A stretch of DNA of 64,000 nt from Symbiodinium microadriaticum (GCA_001939145.1 LSRX01000787.1:131870-195869); one strand, 5' to 3'. Shown: positions 22,772-34,617, counted from the first letter of the stretch. Numbers and translations are program-made. The notes: a model not told the origin generated them from the sequence alone.

Positions 22772-23938
22772 TGACGTGTGAGATGAGTACGATGGCACAG
22801 TCCACCAAACCCCAGCTTTCGGGGTCTGCATTGAATGGTGCAGCAGCCCCGTACCCAGGTTCGCCATCTTGACGCACAAGCTCCAGCTCCTCGAGGTAAT
22901 CTACTCCGCGTGCTCCTGTCGAGCTGTCTCCAGGGTCCACATGTCATGCGTGTGTACCCCTCTGCTCAGCATACCAGTATTCAGATGTTGCGGGGGTCAG
23001 GTCTCCAGGATGTGTTGATGGGAAGTATCGAGGTACACGAGAGTGGTCACCCTGTCCGTGCTGACGCTGCTTCCGCCAGTAGGTCTGACCCTTGAGCGCC
23101 TTCATTGATGAATCTGGCTCAGACGCTGGCTAGCTCGGCTGCTAGCTGCTAACCCTGCTCACCGCAGGCTTGTCGCTTTTGTACTGCCTGGTGGTGAGCG
23201 TGATGGAGAGCATTTTCGCATGCCCAAGGCCGAGCACAGGAGTCAAGCAGACACCAGTCGTTCAGCTATTCTAATTCTTCGGCAGCTGAGGAAAACACAT
23301 CCTCAAAACCTTAACACTAAAATCACGGGAACTTCGAGGAAGGGAGTTGGTGCTCTGTGAAAATTTGCATACGGCGGCCCCTCAGAGAGCGAGCGGTGCT
23401 GTATCAAAACATGAAGATCTGAAACTTTCTCCGTGAGATATGACTCGCGAGTCGCCAGAGGACGCATCCGCAGTGGGACTGTACATGGGAGGACATCTAT
23501 ATGAACCCCATAGGTGTACCATGATGCACCGCACCATCGCGGGATAGCGCGGGAACCGCGCCTGTCCGCGAGCGCCTGCGGCGGGAACACCGACCGATAC
23601 CTATGACCAAAATCTAAGACATTGTAATGTGTTACAACGGGGCAAATATCGCAAATATTGTAAGACATAGCATCTCCTCCAGCCCCTGCGCTGCACTTCT
23701 TCTGGCTTCTCGCATGATCTTTTTCCAGGATCACGGGACTTGGTACGTAGGTTGTTGGCATCCCGCCCTCCCGCCCCAGAGTGGACGCAGAGGGGTGGCT
23801 TTTCTGGCCTCCCCTGCGCTGATGACATACCGTAACCGCTGGAATTGCTCCCTGTGGCGAAACATAGATGGGTATGGCTACTAGGCTATAGAAATCGTGT
23901 GCACTCCCAATCTCGCCAGTAAGGGGAACGATTTTGAG

Positions 23939-24026
23939 GTCCTGCTTCAGGGTCCCCTGGCGGTGGTCCTCCTGGTGCTCGTTGTCGTAGTGTACTGGTA
24001 TCTTCCGGGTCTACATGGTGTGTGCT
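23939..24026 (+). CDS. Further transmembrane coding-like exon
   Basis: After TTTTGAG|G the frame reads VLLQGPLAVVLLVLVVVVYW then YLPGLHG, a strongly hydrophobic helix. It could be the last membrane segment of the glucan synthase or an exon of a separate membrane protein. The 1.2 kb before it shows another hydrophobic stretch near 23167-23230 (LLYCLVVSVMESIFA) that may also be coding. Confidence 0.4.
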
Positions 24027-24889
24027 CTTAGTCTTTCACTGTTTGGGGATCTACACGTGCAAAATGTCACTGTCATTGTGTTTGTTGCTGCACAGGTGCT
24101 CTTTCACTGTCAGGGCTCTGTACCGGCATAGTCGACGAAGGAAAGAACATGTGCAACAGTCACAGCCAGCTTGACATCGTGCGCTTTGTCTTCGATGAAA
24201 CAGACAAACCAAGGGAACAAAACACGTGGTCCCAACCCACGGTGAGAAACCTGCACCTTTGGAGCCGCAAGTGGGCGCGCGGACAATCGTGTACCTGTGT
24301 CATCCGGTCAGGGATGGGCGAACTGGAAAGGTCGCCGGTGCGAGAAGAAGAGGTATACCCACTTAGGGTTGGCATGCACACCGGTGGCTTGATGCGAAGA
24401 TGATTGGCACCGTGGTTGGCAGTGCATCGGAAGGATCGCTGCCGATTCTTATGCCGAAAGTTTCCGTGGCCTGTTTGTCAAAGCGATGGCCCAGACCCCA
24501 CAGCCATGAATGGGCCCGACCAGTTTCGGAGCACTTTAAGAAAAAATATGGTGTATGTTGCTACTCGTTACTGTATCGGCAAAGAGCTTCCGTCTTGAAG
24601 GGTCGTGGTTCCCCCGGACGCGCCTCGGCGGTCGCAGACTCGGAAGTCAGTTCTTAAAAGCTCAGTTACTGCATTTCATGCAAAGTGCGGCTCAGGACGC
24701 GCGCAACGGACCTGGAGGAACCACGAAGTTCCGTCCAAGCGCTGAGTTGCGAGCGTGAGCTGTTGGCAGGGCGCAACCAGCAGCTCGGAGTCGGAGTCAG
24801 AGAGCGAGGAGGTACACCGACGGGCAGGGTGCAGTCGCATTACGACAGTAAGAGCATGATCAATAGTGTGGCACCATGTGCGGCATAGT

Positions 24890-25030
24890 TTGTACTAAGT
24901 AGTATTAACTGAGTAGTTTAGTAATAGGAGAGTTCTTGTTCGCTGGTACTGTACTGATTACAATTAAGTAATTCGTAATTACTGGCATTGCTTACTAGTA
25001 GCAGTAACCAGTACTGTTATATTCAGGCAG
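24890..25030. other. AT-rich block with short palindromes
   Basis: A sudden AT-rich stretch built from variants of AGTACT, TAGTA and GTAATT. It includes the inverted pair GTAATT-CGT-AATTAC near 24968-24982 and repeated TACTGTACTG-like motifs. It lies after the last glucan-synthase-like exon and before a long region without recognisable genes. It could mark the end of that transcription unit, but no polyadenylation logic is known to me for this group. Confidence 0.5.
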
Positions 25031-28000
25031 GTGCCATGGGCCGTGCAACCTTGTCCAGCTCTGAGACTGTTTCATTTAAGTTCAGTTCGCATCTTCGTGA
25101 GTAAGTACATGCTGCAAGTGTCACTGTGGTGCACTAGGGCAGAAGCTGGCGTTCCTGTGCATGCAGCGATGCAGGACTGCCGTGGCAGCGCTTGATTTCG
25201 CACAGCACAGGATGTTATCGACACTATGTTTGCAGGACACCGTGGTTCCACGACGTCCTGAAAGTGACGACGAGGCCAGATTAAAACTCACTGTCAAAGC
25301 TTGCCTGGTTAGATGCTGCAGAGAGCCTTGCACCTGATTCACGCTGCATCTGCCTATCATGCTTGCTTCTGCCAGCAAGTTGCCAGCTCGTCCCCAAGTG
25401 TCACCTTTCCCTTCTTGGCTATTTGTATTCCTGGTCTCCCTCTCTCAATCCGTGTAGCTCTCCTTCTTCGCCCTGTCTTGTACTACCGCGCAGGAAGAGA
25501 AAGGCTGCAAGCTGCCGGAGGTTCGTTGTTTGTTTAAATGCCGACATGCGGGTATAGCACAGAATCGCCGCAGGCAGTTCCGCTTGCCTTTTCTGCCTTG
25601 GTCGTGACTGCGCAGATGCCTCTGCGCATGTCTGTGCTGTAGCTCAGAGTGTGCTATTATCTGCTATTCAAGCCGAGGTTGGAGATTGTAGAATCCGCGC
25701 TTCCACTTTACGCCGGGGCCTCTGCCGCTGCACCTGCTCGGACACAGCCCTCAGAGGATGGTGCAGGGCAGACAGCACCGGAGCGTCTCCCTGTCAGATC
25801 GCCTTCGACCCCATGAAGGGAAGCGGCGCGGGGTCATAGCCTCGGTGAAGAGCAACGGCTGCCCCCACCCCCCCCGCTCGGTTTGGCAACGACGGCCCCG
25901 CTGCCTGGCACTGAAGCGCAACTGGGAAGTCGGCCTAGGTGGGGCAAGACCTTCGTCTCTGGCTTGGTGCTGCTTCTCGGCCGAATGGGAAGCAGTGTCT
26001 AGTGGTTCGGAGTACGTGCCCCAGCCTGGTTCGCAGCTGAGGAAATACCTTCTCTATGAGATGGTTCTTTTTATATCCGAGGGTGCACCAGCCCGAGTTC
26101 TGTCTAAGAAAATGCGCACTGGCATGACTCTCATCTCTTTGATCTCTTGTACTTCGTTGCGGCTGCTGGTGCCCAGCAAGGTCCTTCGCTCCAGATGTTT
26201 CAACCGAGTTGGCAGCACGGCGCCCGGCTCGTAAGCAAGCCTGAGTCTTTGTCTGTGGTGTAATGCCTTTAAAGTGCAGAACTCAGGCGTATTGCAGTTC
26301 CTGAGTGTGTGGGTGCATGCGAACCGGATGTTTCGAGTGCCTTGGTAGCAGCAAGAAAGTACGGAGAGGTGTTGCCTGCACGGGGGGTGGTTGGATTCAT
26401 TGCCTGGCATCTCCCAGAGAAGCACAACCGACGCAATCGTGTGAACGTCTCTGTCCAATGGAAAAATCACAGTCGACATCCTCAGTGCATTTGTGAGTGT
26501 GTGTGTGTGTGTGTCCCCTTTTGCATGGATCCAGAATGATCCAGGCCTCGGGCAGTTTTGCAGTATTGCAACACCTAAAATATTTTTGGGCGGCCAAACG
26601 TGACACACCAATTCCGTGAGATCAGGCAAGTCAGAGAGTCAGAGCTGCAAACTGCTTTGCCAAGGACATGTTCGTCTCCGGTGCGGCTCCAAGCACAAAG
26701 AATGCTGGTAGCTGCTTGCGATGCCCGCACACACTCGAACAGCTGATTCAGGCTTCATCCTTGTGACCTTGTCTCCTTTTGTGCTGATGGACACCATCAA
26801 TGCAATGATGTGTGACGAGCCGGGCCCTCGTTTGCAACGGCTAACAGGCTTCACAGAGTGAGGTTTCCGTGCGTGTTAGCTCTGAGGTGCAGTCTGCACA
26901 ACCTCTTGGTGTACCGCGACCCTGGGCATCTGGCCAAGCAGGCGCCGTCCCAGCACCTGTTCGCAGTGCCTCTGCCTCTCTCTCTCTCTCTGTTTCTCCC
27001 TCTTACAGCGCTTGCGTGCTTGCTGCCCAGGCTTTCGCTCTCCACTACTCAGCCGAAGAGACGGACTCCGTGGAGGACAGGGAGGATTGCTCGCCGGCTT
27101 GCTGTGCTTGTCACTTTTGTAGCCGCCCCTCTCTACAACTTGTAGGGCGAAGCTCCAAGGGGCCCGGTTGCCGGTTCGGCTGTGCAGGACGGATTGGCTA
27201 CCGGCAGGACCTTGATGCCGTGGCACCATGTCGCTCCAGCCAAAGCCTAGGAAGGGTGCCTACCTGGTAGGAGAGCCAGCCGGTCAGGGAGCAGAACACT
27301 CGGACCGCACTTCTATGTGCTGTGATCTGCGAGGTGTATCAGATAGTCTCGTCAGGCTGATGTTCTTGTGTGAGGCTCTTGAGGTACCCTTCTTTGCTAT
27401 GCTGATATGTTCGGTGCAGATGCTGCTTTGTGATGCGACATTTTTGAATGACTCCGGATCTAAGTCTAGCTGTCTAAGTACCTTCCGGCATGCCTTAAGT
27501 CTTCTGTGTTCCGCTTTTCGGCGAGGATCTTTTTGGGGTGGCTTGCGCACTGCTCGCACGCCCCCAGTCCCATCTGCCCCGCCTACCACGACTTTCAGAC
27601 GATGACAGCCCGCTCGTGCCACAGCTTCTGTGCCTGGCGTGCCTGCCGCTGATCCGCTGAGAGTACTCGCGGCGAGGCAGAGGCGGCGATGTGGCGACGA
27701 AAGGTCGCAACAAAGCGGCGAGCTAATGACCTCCACTGCATGGGGATGGGCACAAGGACTTGAACAGCTAATTGAGCTCCTTCTCTCTGCACGGGAGAGA
27801 GAGACCTATTCGATTGGGGAGGCAATGGCAGCAAGATTAGAGGACCCATGTCGCGGTATGCATCTTCCGGGGTCGCAGGCGGAGTCTAATCGGCAAAGAC
27901 GCATTGCAGTGCAGCCTAGCCCCGAAAGCCGAGCACATCCCACACACAAATTAACGCACGGACTCGCCCCAATTTGCCGGGCTTGAGGCTATCAGTTCAT

Positions 28001-28450
28001 TATATTGTAAAGTGGTTGAGTTAGCAGAGGCAACATCCGAGGGGAGAGAAAAAGGCGGTGTCCAGTGGGCCTGCACGTCGTTGTCATGACCTCATCGTTC
28101 AGCTTGCGCAGGGCTCGTGGCCTGTCGCTTCAAGATCTGGGTGCGACCGCCTTTGCGCTTTTTGCTGCTGATGATGATGTGCGGTGAAGTGCAGTGCCTT
28201 GTGTGGAGGGACGGAGCATCAACTTCTTGCAGTCCGTAGGTAGTTTTGCCATTTATGGGTTTGCTGCAGGCGCAGGGCTGGGTGAGCCGGCGGTGGCTTG
28301 GCCGAAGCCATCCGGTGGCAGTTCCCTCGCCAGCACAGGCGAATCTTCGAAAAGCACCTAGGGTACAGTAGATGCATCTTGTAATGTGCAGTTTTCTTGC
28401 CCTGAAGCCGCTCACGGGCTCCTTCTTCTTTGCACATCTTCGCGGTTCTT
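25031..28450. other. Gene-poor stretch with simple repeats
   Basis: No family is recognised. It holds a (TG)n run near 26495-26512 and a (CT)n run near 26974-26992. The overlapping frames at 26054-26629 (-) and 25758-26234 (+) cross the same bases and neither is convincing. A short helical frame at ~27740-27845 (+; LEQLIELLLSARERETYS) may be a lone exon. Confidence 0.4.
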
Positions 28451-28469
28451 TCGCTGCCTTAGCAGTTGC

Positions 28470-28650
28470 TGCGAGGTGGTGCAAGTGGGCCGAACGCGTC
28501 TTGCAGGCGAAGTTCGCCGTGGACCAGCAGCTGAGGCAGAAAGAAAGGGTCGGAAATCGCGCTGACCATGTCCTTGAAGATTTCTGCAAGGCGGTGGTAG
28601 GTGCCGGTGTCGCATTTGCCTCAGTGGATCTCGTGAGTCGAAAGTACTGA
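28470..28650 (+). CDS. Unidentified coding-like exon
   Basis: The frame reads RWCKWAERVLQAKFAVDQQL then GNRADHVLEDFCKAVVGAGV, an amphipathic helical pattern with no family I recognise. It overlaps a minus-strand frame (28092-28589) that reads poorly. Splice limits were not determined. Confidence 0.3.
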
Positions 28651-28874
28651 AGCTTTCAGTTGGCCCTCTGTTAAGTGAAAGGAGGTCCTGGATGTGCGTG
28701 ATGGCCGAGACCTGAGCGATGGCAGGCCAAGGTCGCGAGTGTCACTGACAGCTTGGAAAGGCTTGACACCTCCGGACACGAAGGATTTCTGCTCTCCGCT
28801 AAAGGCCAGCGTGCCAAATTATTGGGTCTTACTTATCCATCTTTCATATCATATACGTTTCTAGCATATGTGAT

Positions 28875-29105
28875 GCATGCATGGATGGAGGGATGGACGG
28901 ATGGACGGATGGATGGATAGATGAGTGGATGTATCTATATGTGTACATATATACACACACATGCATGGATGTATGTGTGTGTGTATGTAATTTAGATATA
29001 TCATGTGTATATATATATATATATACATATAGTATGTATACATATAGTATATATAAATACATACTGATAGTATGTATTTATATATACACACACATTTATG
29101 TATAC
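28875..29105. repeat. Microsatellite cluster (GGAT)n, (TG)n, (TA)n
   Basis: Successive tracts of GGAT/GGAC tetramers (28879-28925), TGTG (28970-28986) and TATA/TATAC (29008-29095). Open frames across it on both strands are low-complexity artefacts. Confidence 0.95.
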
Positions 29106-29515
29106 ACGGCTTGATAGCCTGCCCTTCATGCAGCGCGTAGCGTACTAGCCTTTTAGAACAGCAGTCAATGAGCAAGAGTACACAAGCAACTATGCACACT
29201 CTGCACGCACGCAGACACACGCAAGCAGGCAGGCAGGATCTTTGAGGTCTATCTTGAGCTCCGGTCATTGAGTGCCGAACTCGCGATGACTTTCCGCTTC
29301 TGCAGGTCGTTACTGTACCCGACTTCATCGCTCAGGAGCCCGTCTGGGACTCGCAGGGATGCTGCATCTCACCGCTCTGAAGTACCCAGCCATACCAAGA
29401 CAGTTGGTGTGCCTCCGTAGGTCACTGACGAAGTCAGTCGTCAGCAAGAAGCAACCAAAAGTGCTGCATGCTATGCAGAGGCGCGGAGGGGTTCGCTTCT
29501 TCGCTGGTGCGTCAC

Positions 29516-29860
29516 TCATAGCTGATTTGCTGATCTGGCCCAGGCTTTGGGTTCAGCCGTGCTTGATGCTGCAGCAGCCCGCCGCTGGGGTGTTGCCAAG
29601 GCTATGATTTGTTCCAGTTCCGGGTCGAATGAGTAGCCGTATGAGACATTTGGAAGCCTGCCCACACTGTCAGGTATTGTTGCAGGAGCTGCAGAGGTCC
29701 CCTGAGGCCCTTGTTTGGAGTCGTTCACTACTGACTGCAAGAGCCCGAAACACTCATCAACATGTGACGGACTTGGTTGTTTGGCAAGGCTGTGTAAGAT
29801 TGTAAAGATCCGTGGGACCAGGGCCGTCACGTCCATGCAATACTTGTCTCGACTGCACAT
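29516..29860 (-). CDS. Possible minus-strand gene fragment, unidentified
   Basis: A 114-codon minus-strand frame reads like a real helical protein: MDVTALVPRIFTILHSLAKQ, SHVDECFGLLQSVVND, then SYGYSFDPELEQIIALAT. The plus strand offers nothing comparable here. No family is recognised. The ORF edges are shown, not splice sites. If real, it interrupts the run of plus-strand genes. Confidence 0.4.
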   Translation of the reverse strand: MCSRDKYCMDVTALVPRIFTILHSLAKQPSPSHVDECFGLLQSVVNDSKQGPQGTSAAPATIPDSVGRLPNVSYGYSFDPELEQIIALATPQRRAAAASSTAEPKAWARSANQL

Positions 29861-29921
29861 GCACTGCCACGTCCAGGTGTTGCGAAGGCCACGAGCTTGG
29901 TTTTCATGCAGACCTCCACCC

Positions 29922-29943
29922 TAAATCCATCCTAACCCTAACC
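29922..29943. repeat. Short interstitial telomere-like motif
   Basis: CCCTAAAT, then CCTAACCCTAACC on the + strand: two to three degenerate copies of a TTTAGGG/TTAGGG-type repeat. A second short occurrence (TAAACCCTAAACC) is near 48273-48286. Too short to indicate a chromosome end. Confidence 0.5.
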
Positions 29944-29944
29944 G

Positions 29945-31156
29945 TGATCAACAAGTGATACTGAAATTGCACCCCTTGCGAAGGATGCAAAGGTGGTTGT
30001 TGGTTGCAGTGCAAACACGACTCTAATACGACTAGCACAATATGCAGCATCACGGTTAACTCAGTAAGAGGCTCGCTTCGCCACTTTTTCTCCATTTGCA
30101 GCTGTCAGCGTCTTCTGCTCGTGTCAACTATGCCTGTTTGCTCTGATGCAAGGCGAGCTCTCTCGAAGGCGCGGATATATTCTCAGCTGTCTTGATGCAC
30201 GGACTGTTGTAGATTGTTGGATGGGCAGCAGGGGAAATCATAGTTCATCAGGAATGAAACAAGACCGCTGCTGATATAAAGGCGGACGTCACATGCAAGA
30301 CGGCTCTTCGAATGTGTGTTGTCAGAGACTCACCTTTTCCAGTGCTCTATCCGTCCGTTCGTTTCACAGCAGCTTTGATGCGAATGCCGAGGATGCACTA
30401 TCCAAGAGCAAGCCGCCCTTGCTTCAGGCGCTCTGGCAGCGCACAGATGGTGTCTCCGTGCCAATGTCGACGAAGATCGCTTTAGTGGCGAACATTGATT
30501 TCTAAACTCTGGGTAGTAAGCATCGCCACCAGCCGTATCTGTCAAACTCCAAGTCAGAATCACACGACATGTCTGCCGACTCGTGCCAAGCCCCGTAGCC
30601 ATCTCGTCAGCAACGAGAGAAGTGGTGCAGCACTATCGTCTTGGCCATAGAGAATCCAGCTCCTGGACTCTTCCGTGTACACACACATGCCACGAAGGTG
30701 TTTGCATGGAAGAAAACCGCCCCAACACGAAAAACTACATGATGAAGCGAGCTTGAAGATGCACGGACACCTGTTGCTTTCGCCATGGCTTCCCAGAGCT
30801 CCAGCCTGTGCCTTAGAGCTCCTTCCGAGCTGCTGCCCCCGATCTTTGCAAGCCACAGCTTCAGGCATGGCGGCGCCACATGGCGCAAGCTGAAGGCAGT
30901 GATACCTTGCTAGACCGCAGAGCTCGCGAGACAACTGGCACCTGTTTGAAGCTAACGTGACCGTCGTGCAAGCTTCGGTCACCCTTCGACTAATCTGGCT
31001 GCATGTGGCCCAAACACGCAGCTGACAGTCATGGAGGCAAGCCACTTTCATGAATCGGACTTGATCTCCATTGAACAGTTCGCCCGAGCGACAGCCGGAT
31101 CTGCACTGCCCTAGCTTGAAAGGTTAAATGTCGCTTGATGTGCAACTGTTTGCGTG
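29945..31156. other. No gene recognised
   Basis: Frames at 30293-30505 (+) and 30560-31051 (-) do not read as known protein families, and no repeats stand out. This is probably the 5' flank of the GT25 gene that starts near 31157. Confidence 0.35.
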
Positions 31157-34100
31157 ATGAGAAGCATGGCGGGCGGCGGCTGCGAAGCTGTTCCCTTGCA
31201 GCTCGAAGACATTGAAGCGGACAGACCATCCTCCCGATCAGAAAGTTGTTCCAGCTACGAGCGTGCAGCTGCATGGATCTTCCTCTGGCTACTGGTTGGC
31301 TTTGCCGTGGCAGCTTCAGGCAAGAGTCATGCAAGTTGTACATGTCATGCCTGACAAGCTCATCCATGATCTGCCTAGATCTGATTAGCAGATTTGCTGC
31401 TTCGACTGTCTTTGCAGATACTAGCAATGTCTACTAGTTTGTGTTGTTGGTGGGATATCTTGGTTTGAATCCAGAGGTTACCCGAAGCTTTCAGCCGCAG
31501 CATGCCGACAGATTCTGCACATGCTTGCATGTGCAGCCAGGGATCTACGCAAGAGCGTGCGGCAGTGCTGCGGATCTGCTGAACGGGCGACTGGACGCGC
31601 GCATCGGCGCTGCGAGCGCCGTGCACGGGCCTTGGAGTTTAACACGACCAGAAGCCGGCAGTTGGCGCATCACGTGACGGCCAAAGGGCATGTTGTTGCC
31701 ATGGCAGCCAAGGGATGATCTTGCGCTTTGTAACCCTGGAGTTCCCACTCCACAAGTGGTGCCTCGGCGCTTCAGCAGGTTCAATCTTACGGCCGAATGG
31801 AAGCGAAAGTGCTCGTCCCTGCCGCATCCGTCGAGTGTTCCCGATGCAAATTGGTGCTGGGAGTACATGAAGCACAACGGCTGTTATGCATCCCACGGTT
31901 CTACGACTTGGTTCGCGGATCAGGCCAAGGCCCGCCCCTTGCCGACGGCTGGAAAGGGACCCAAAAAGACTTATCTTAATACACAAACTGATCCAGACGG
32001 CAGGTTGCCCAGTTCGGCCAAGCCCCTCCGCCTGCCGAGCTAGCGATGGATGCACTCGTGCACCCATACCTCTGTGAAAATCCGCGTTTCGGGAAAGAGT
32101 GGCGCACTCCTTTCGAAAGCAGCGCCAGCTTGAATTGGATGCGCGCTACTGTGGCGGTGTATGTGGTACACCTGCGATCAGCCACTGACAGATGGCGACT
32201 GGTCAGAGCCTCAACAGCATTCCAGTGGATTCGTGGCTCCCACATGTGAGTCCGGTTGCTTTCCCGTTTGGAGGTTAGAGATTTAGAGAGATTTAGAGAG
32301 AGACTAGAGTCTAGTCGGTTCTCGAGCTTGGTTTTCGCGGCCATCGAGGCGCCAGGCTGAAAGAGCTTGGGATCGACTTCCAAACTGTCGAAGGAGTGCC
32401 TTGGCTCGAACTAACCCCGGGTGAAGAGGATATCGGACACAAACCGCGAAATCAACAAAGCAAATTCGGAAAACACGGAGTCGGATTTCCGAAAACGGCC
32501 GGTCAGGCTCACAAAACCGGAATCAGAAAACAACGAAGACGATATCAGGAAACAACCCAGAATCAGAAAACAAAATCAGAAAACAGGAAAGATAAAATCA
32601 GAAAGCGCATGTATCAAACAATCAGACAGCAACAACCAAAAGAAGTCCCTATATATACGACCCTAAGCCTAAACCTTCAACAAATCCTGCCCTGACTTTG
32701 CGCTGTTTCTTCTACGACCTCATCTTGGCGGACGTAGACCAGCACGAGGCGCAGCCTGGCCGCGCTCCTTTCACCCCTCGGTTTTGGCCACAAACTGAGA
32801 GGTGAAGCAAGGCCGCGGTCCTTTCACCCCTCCGTTTTGGCCACAAACCAAGATGTGAAAGAAGGCCGCGGTCCTTTCACCTTTCGGTTTTGGCCACAAA
32901 CCGAAAGGCGAAGGAAGGCCGCGGTCCTTTCACCCCGCGGTTTGGGCCCCACAGTTTTGGAAGGCGCAGTCCTTTAACCCTCTGTTTTGGCCCTTTCACC
33001 GCTCTGTTTTGGCCACAAAGTGAAAGGTGAAGGAAGGCCACGTCCTTTCACCCATCTGTTTGGGCCACAAGCCGGGAGGTGAAGGAAGGCCGCGGTCCCT
33101 TCACCCCTCGGTTTTGGCGGCCGCGCTCGTTTCATCCCTCGGTTTTGGCCACAAACCGAGAAGTGAAGGAAGGCCGCGCTACTTTCACCCCTTTGTTTTG
33201 GGCACAAACGGAGAGGTGAAGGAAGGCCGCGCTCACTTCACCCCTTCGTTTTGCTTCGAACCGGCAGCTCGTTTCACCCCTCTGTTTTGACCACAAATCG
33301 AGAGGTGAAGAAAGGCCGTTTCACCTTTTTGTCTTGGCCACAAACCGTGTGGTGAAGGAAGACCACGCTCCTTTCATCCCGCGGTTTTGGCCACAAGCCG
33401 AGAGGTGAGGAAGGGCCTGGTACGTTCACCCCTTGGTTTTGGCCACAAACCGAGAAGTGAAGGAAGGCCGCGGTCCTTTCACCCCTCGGTTTTGGGCACA
33501 AAACCCCTCGGTTTGGGCTACACATCGAGAGGTGGAGAGGTGAAGGAAACGCAGGCTCTCATTTCACGCTTCGGTTTTGGCCCCAAACCTAGCAATGCAG
33601 AGCGGCGCTTGTGGTCTCCAACAACATGGGAATTCTCACGCGAGCTGGCCCGTCACGCCATTGCAGTGGTTTTTTGCCTTTCGATTATCCTGTTTTCTGA
33701 CTTTCGACCGCCCTGTTTTCTGATCCGGTCCGTCTGGTGTCTGAGTTTTGTGCGTCAGTTTTCCTGATTTCGGCTGTCCGTTTTCCGATCTTGTTTTCTG
33801 ATTTGGTCCGGTGTTTTCCGATATCGTCCGATCGGTTTTCGAGTTTGTTTTCTGATTTCCTCCGTACCCAGCTGACCCCGGCTCGAGCCGCGCTGGACGT
33901 GGCTTTTGCTGTCCACGTCCTGAGGTGGACTTGACTGTCCTGGATGACTACGAACAAGCGCTCCGGGAAGGACTTCTCCCGAGGGTGGTAAACGGAAGCC
34001 TGGGCACCCTGGGCTGCGCCGCAGCCCACTTCAGAGCGATGAGGAAACTTTGTCCGATTTAAAACAGACTCGCCGGCTTGTTGGCTAACATTCTAACATG

Positions 34101-34617
34101 TTTGGGATGTCCCGTAATGACTTACAATGATAGCTCTCACGGAACCCACGGTGGAAGGACGGCCGCAAGAGGTCCGAAAGCCCTGGCCCTGATTCTTGAA
34201 GACGATGTCTGGCTGTCAGATGATTTTGCAGCGAAGTTGAGACAGCTTGTCCACGACGAAGCTCCATGCAACTGGCAGATTCTTTCTCTCAAGTCGCGCT
34301 GCCCCTTCGGGAAGTGCGTGTCTACGCATCTGTCACAAGTTCAACCAGATGGGAATGCTGGCAGATGCAGTGGTGTCAACTTTGGCTTTTTTGCAATGCT
34401 GTACCGTGTCAACTCACTCGACGATATCTGGCAGATGCTCTACGAAGAGGTTTGGAGCCAGCAATGCCACAATCCTGATGTGGCGCTAGCTGGCATCTCA
34501 GACAAGGTAGCATACTATGCGGTGCCTGCAATCCAGATGCCAGGATTGCTCCATGAAGCAAGGCTTCCCTCCTTGCGAGAAGCTCGAAATTCCAAGAGCT
34601 TTCCCACCAGGACGTGA
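31157..34617 (+). CDS. GT25-type glycosyltransferase, type II membrane protein
   Basis: Exon 1 (31157-31319) encodes a short cytosolic tail and one membrane anchor (AAAWIFLWLLVGFAVAA), as in Golgi enzymes. A lumenal Cys/Trp-rich segment follows near 31790-31950 (NWCWEYMKHNGCYASHG). The GT25 domain then starts at about 32335-32430 (RLKELGIDFQTVEGVPWLEL), continues at 33925-34043 (LDDYEQALREGLLPRVVNGS and LGTLGCAAAHFRAMR, the family's G-x-x-GC-x-x-H motif) and at 34172-34617 (ALALILEDDVWLSDDFA carries the EDD metal-binding motif; NWQILSLKSRCPFGKCVS; VNFGFFAMLYRV; ISDKVAYYAVPA). GT25 enzymes add galactose or glucose to proteins or lipids. The substrate here is unknown. The stop at 34617 fits the family's end. 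The intron 32430-33924 holds the repeat element described separately. Confidence 0.75.
32443..32606 (+). repeat. Left arm of an inverted repeat around the minisatellite
   Basis: An A-rich tract built from variants of AATCAGAAAACA. The key segment 32538-32557, GACGATATCAGGAAACAACC, matches the reverse complement of 33809-33828 with few differences, and the ATCAGAAAACA units continue in register on both sides. Confidence 0.75.
32758..33600. repeat. Minisatellite whose units are hairpins (~55-60 bp each)
   Basis: About fourteen units of the type CCTTTCACCCCTCGGTTTTG + GCCACAAACCGAGAGGTGAA + GGAAGGCCGCGGT. Within a unit, TTCACC..TCGGTTT pairs with AAACCGA..GGTGAA around the centre TGGCCAC. One unit near 32874-32912 carries CCTTTCGGTTT with matching AAACCGAAAGG, so both arms changed together. 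It lies inside an intron of the GT25 gene. Frames across it (32974-33207, 33274-33525 and others) are repeat translations and not genes. Confidence 0.9.
33679..33865 (-). repeat. Right arm of the inverted repeat around the minisatellite
   Basis: A T-rich tract built from TGTTTTCTGATT variants, the reverse complement of the left arm units. It ends about 60 bp before the next GT25 exon (33925). Confidence 0.75.

Noticed and set aside
26054..26629. 191-codon minus-strand ORF
   Set aside because: Includes a (TG)n microsatellite translation and competes with a plus-strand frame of similar quality; no family seen.
28844..29328. Tyr/His/Thr-rich minus-strand ORFs
   Set aside because: These are low-complexity translations of (TA)n, (TG)n and (GGAT)n microsatellites.
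29922..29943. Chromosome end
   Set aside because: Only two to three degenerate telomere-like units, embedded in ordinary sequence on both sides.
32758..33600. TTTTGGCCACAA in the minisatellite as spliced-leader relicts (TTTTGGCTCAAG)
   Set aside because: The match is only partial, is identical in every unit, and is explained by the hairpin centre TGGCCAC.
32974..33767. Several ORFs of 77-126 codons on both strands
   Set aside because: They are translations of the hairpin minisatellite (repeated HKPRSEGRPRS-like and mirror sequences), present on both strands.
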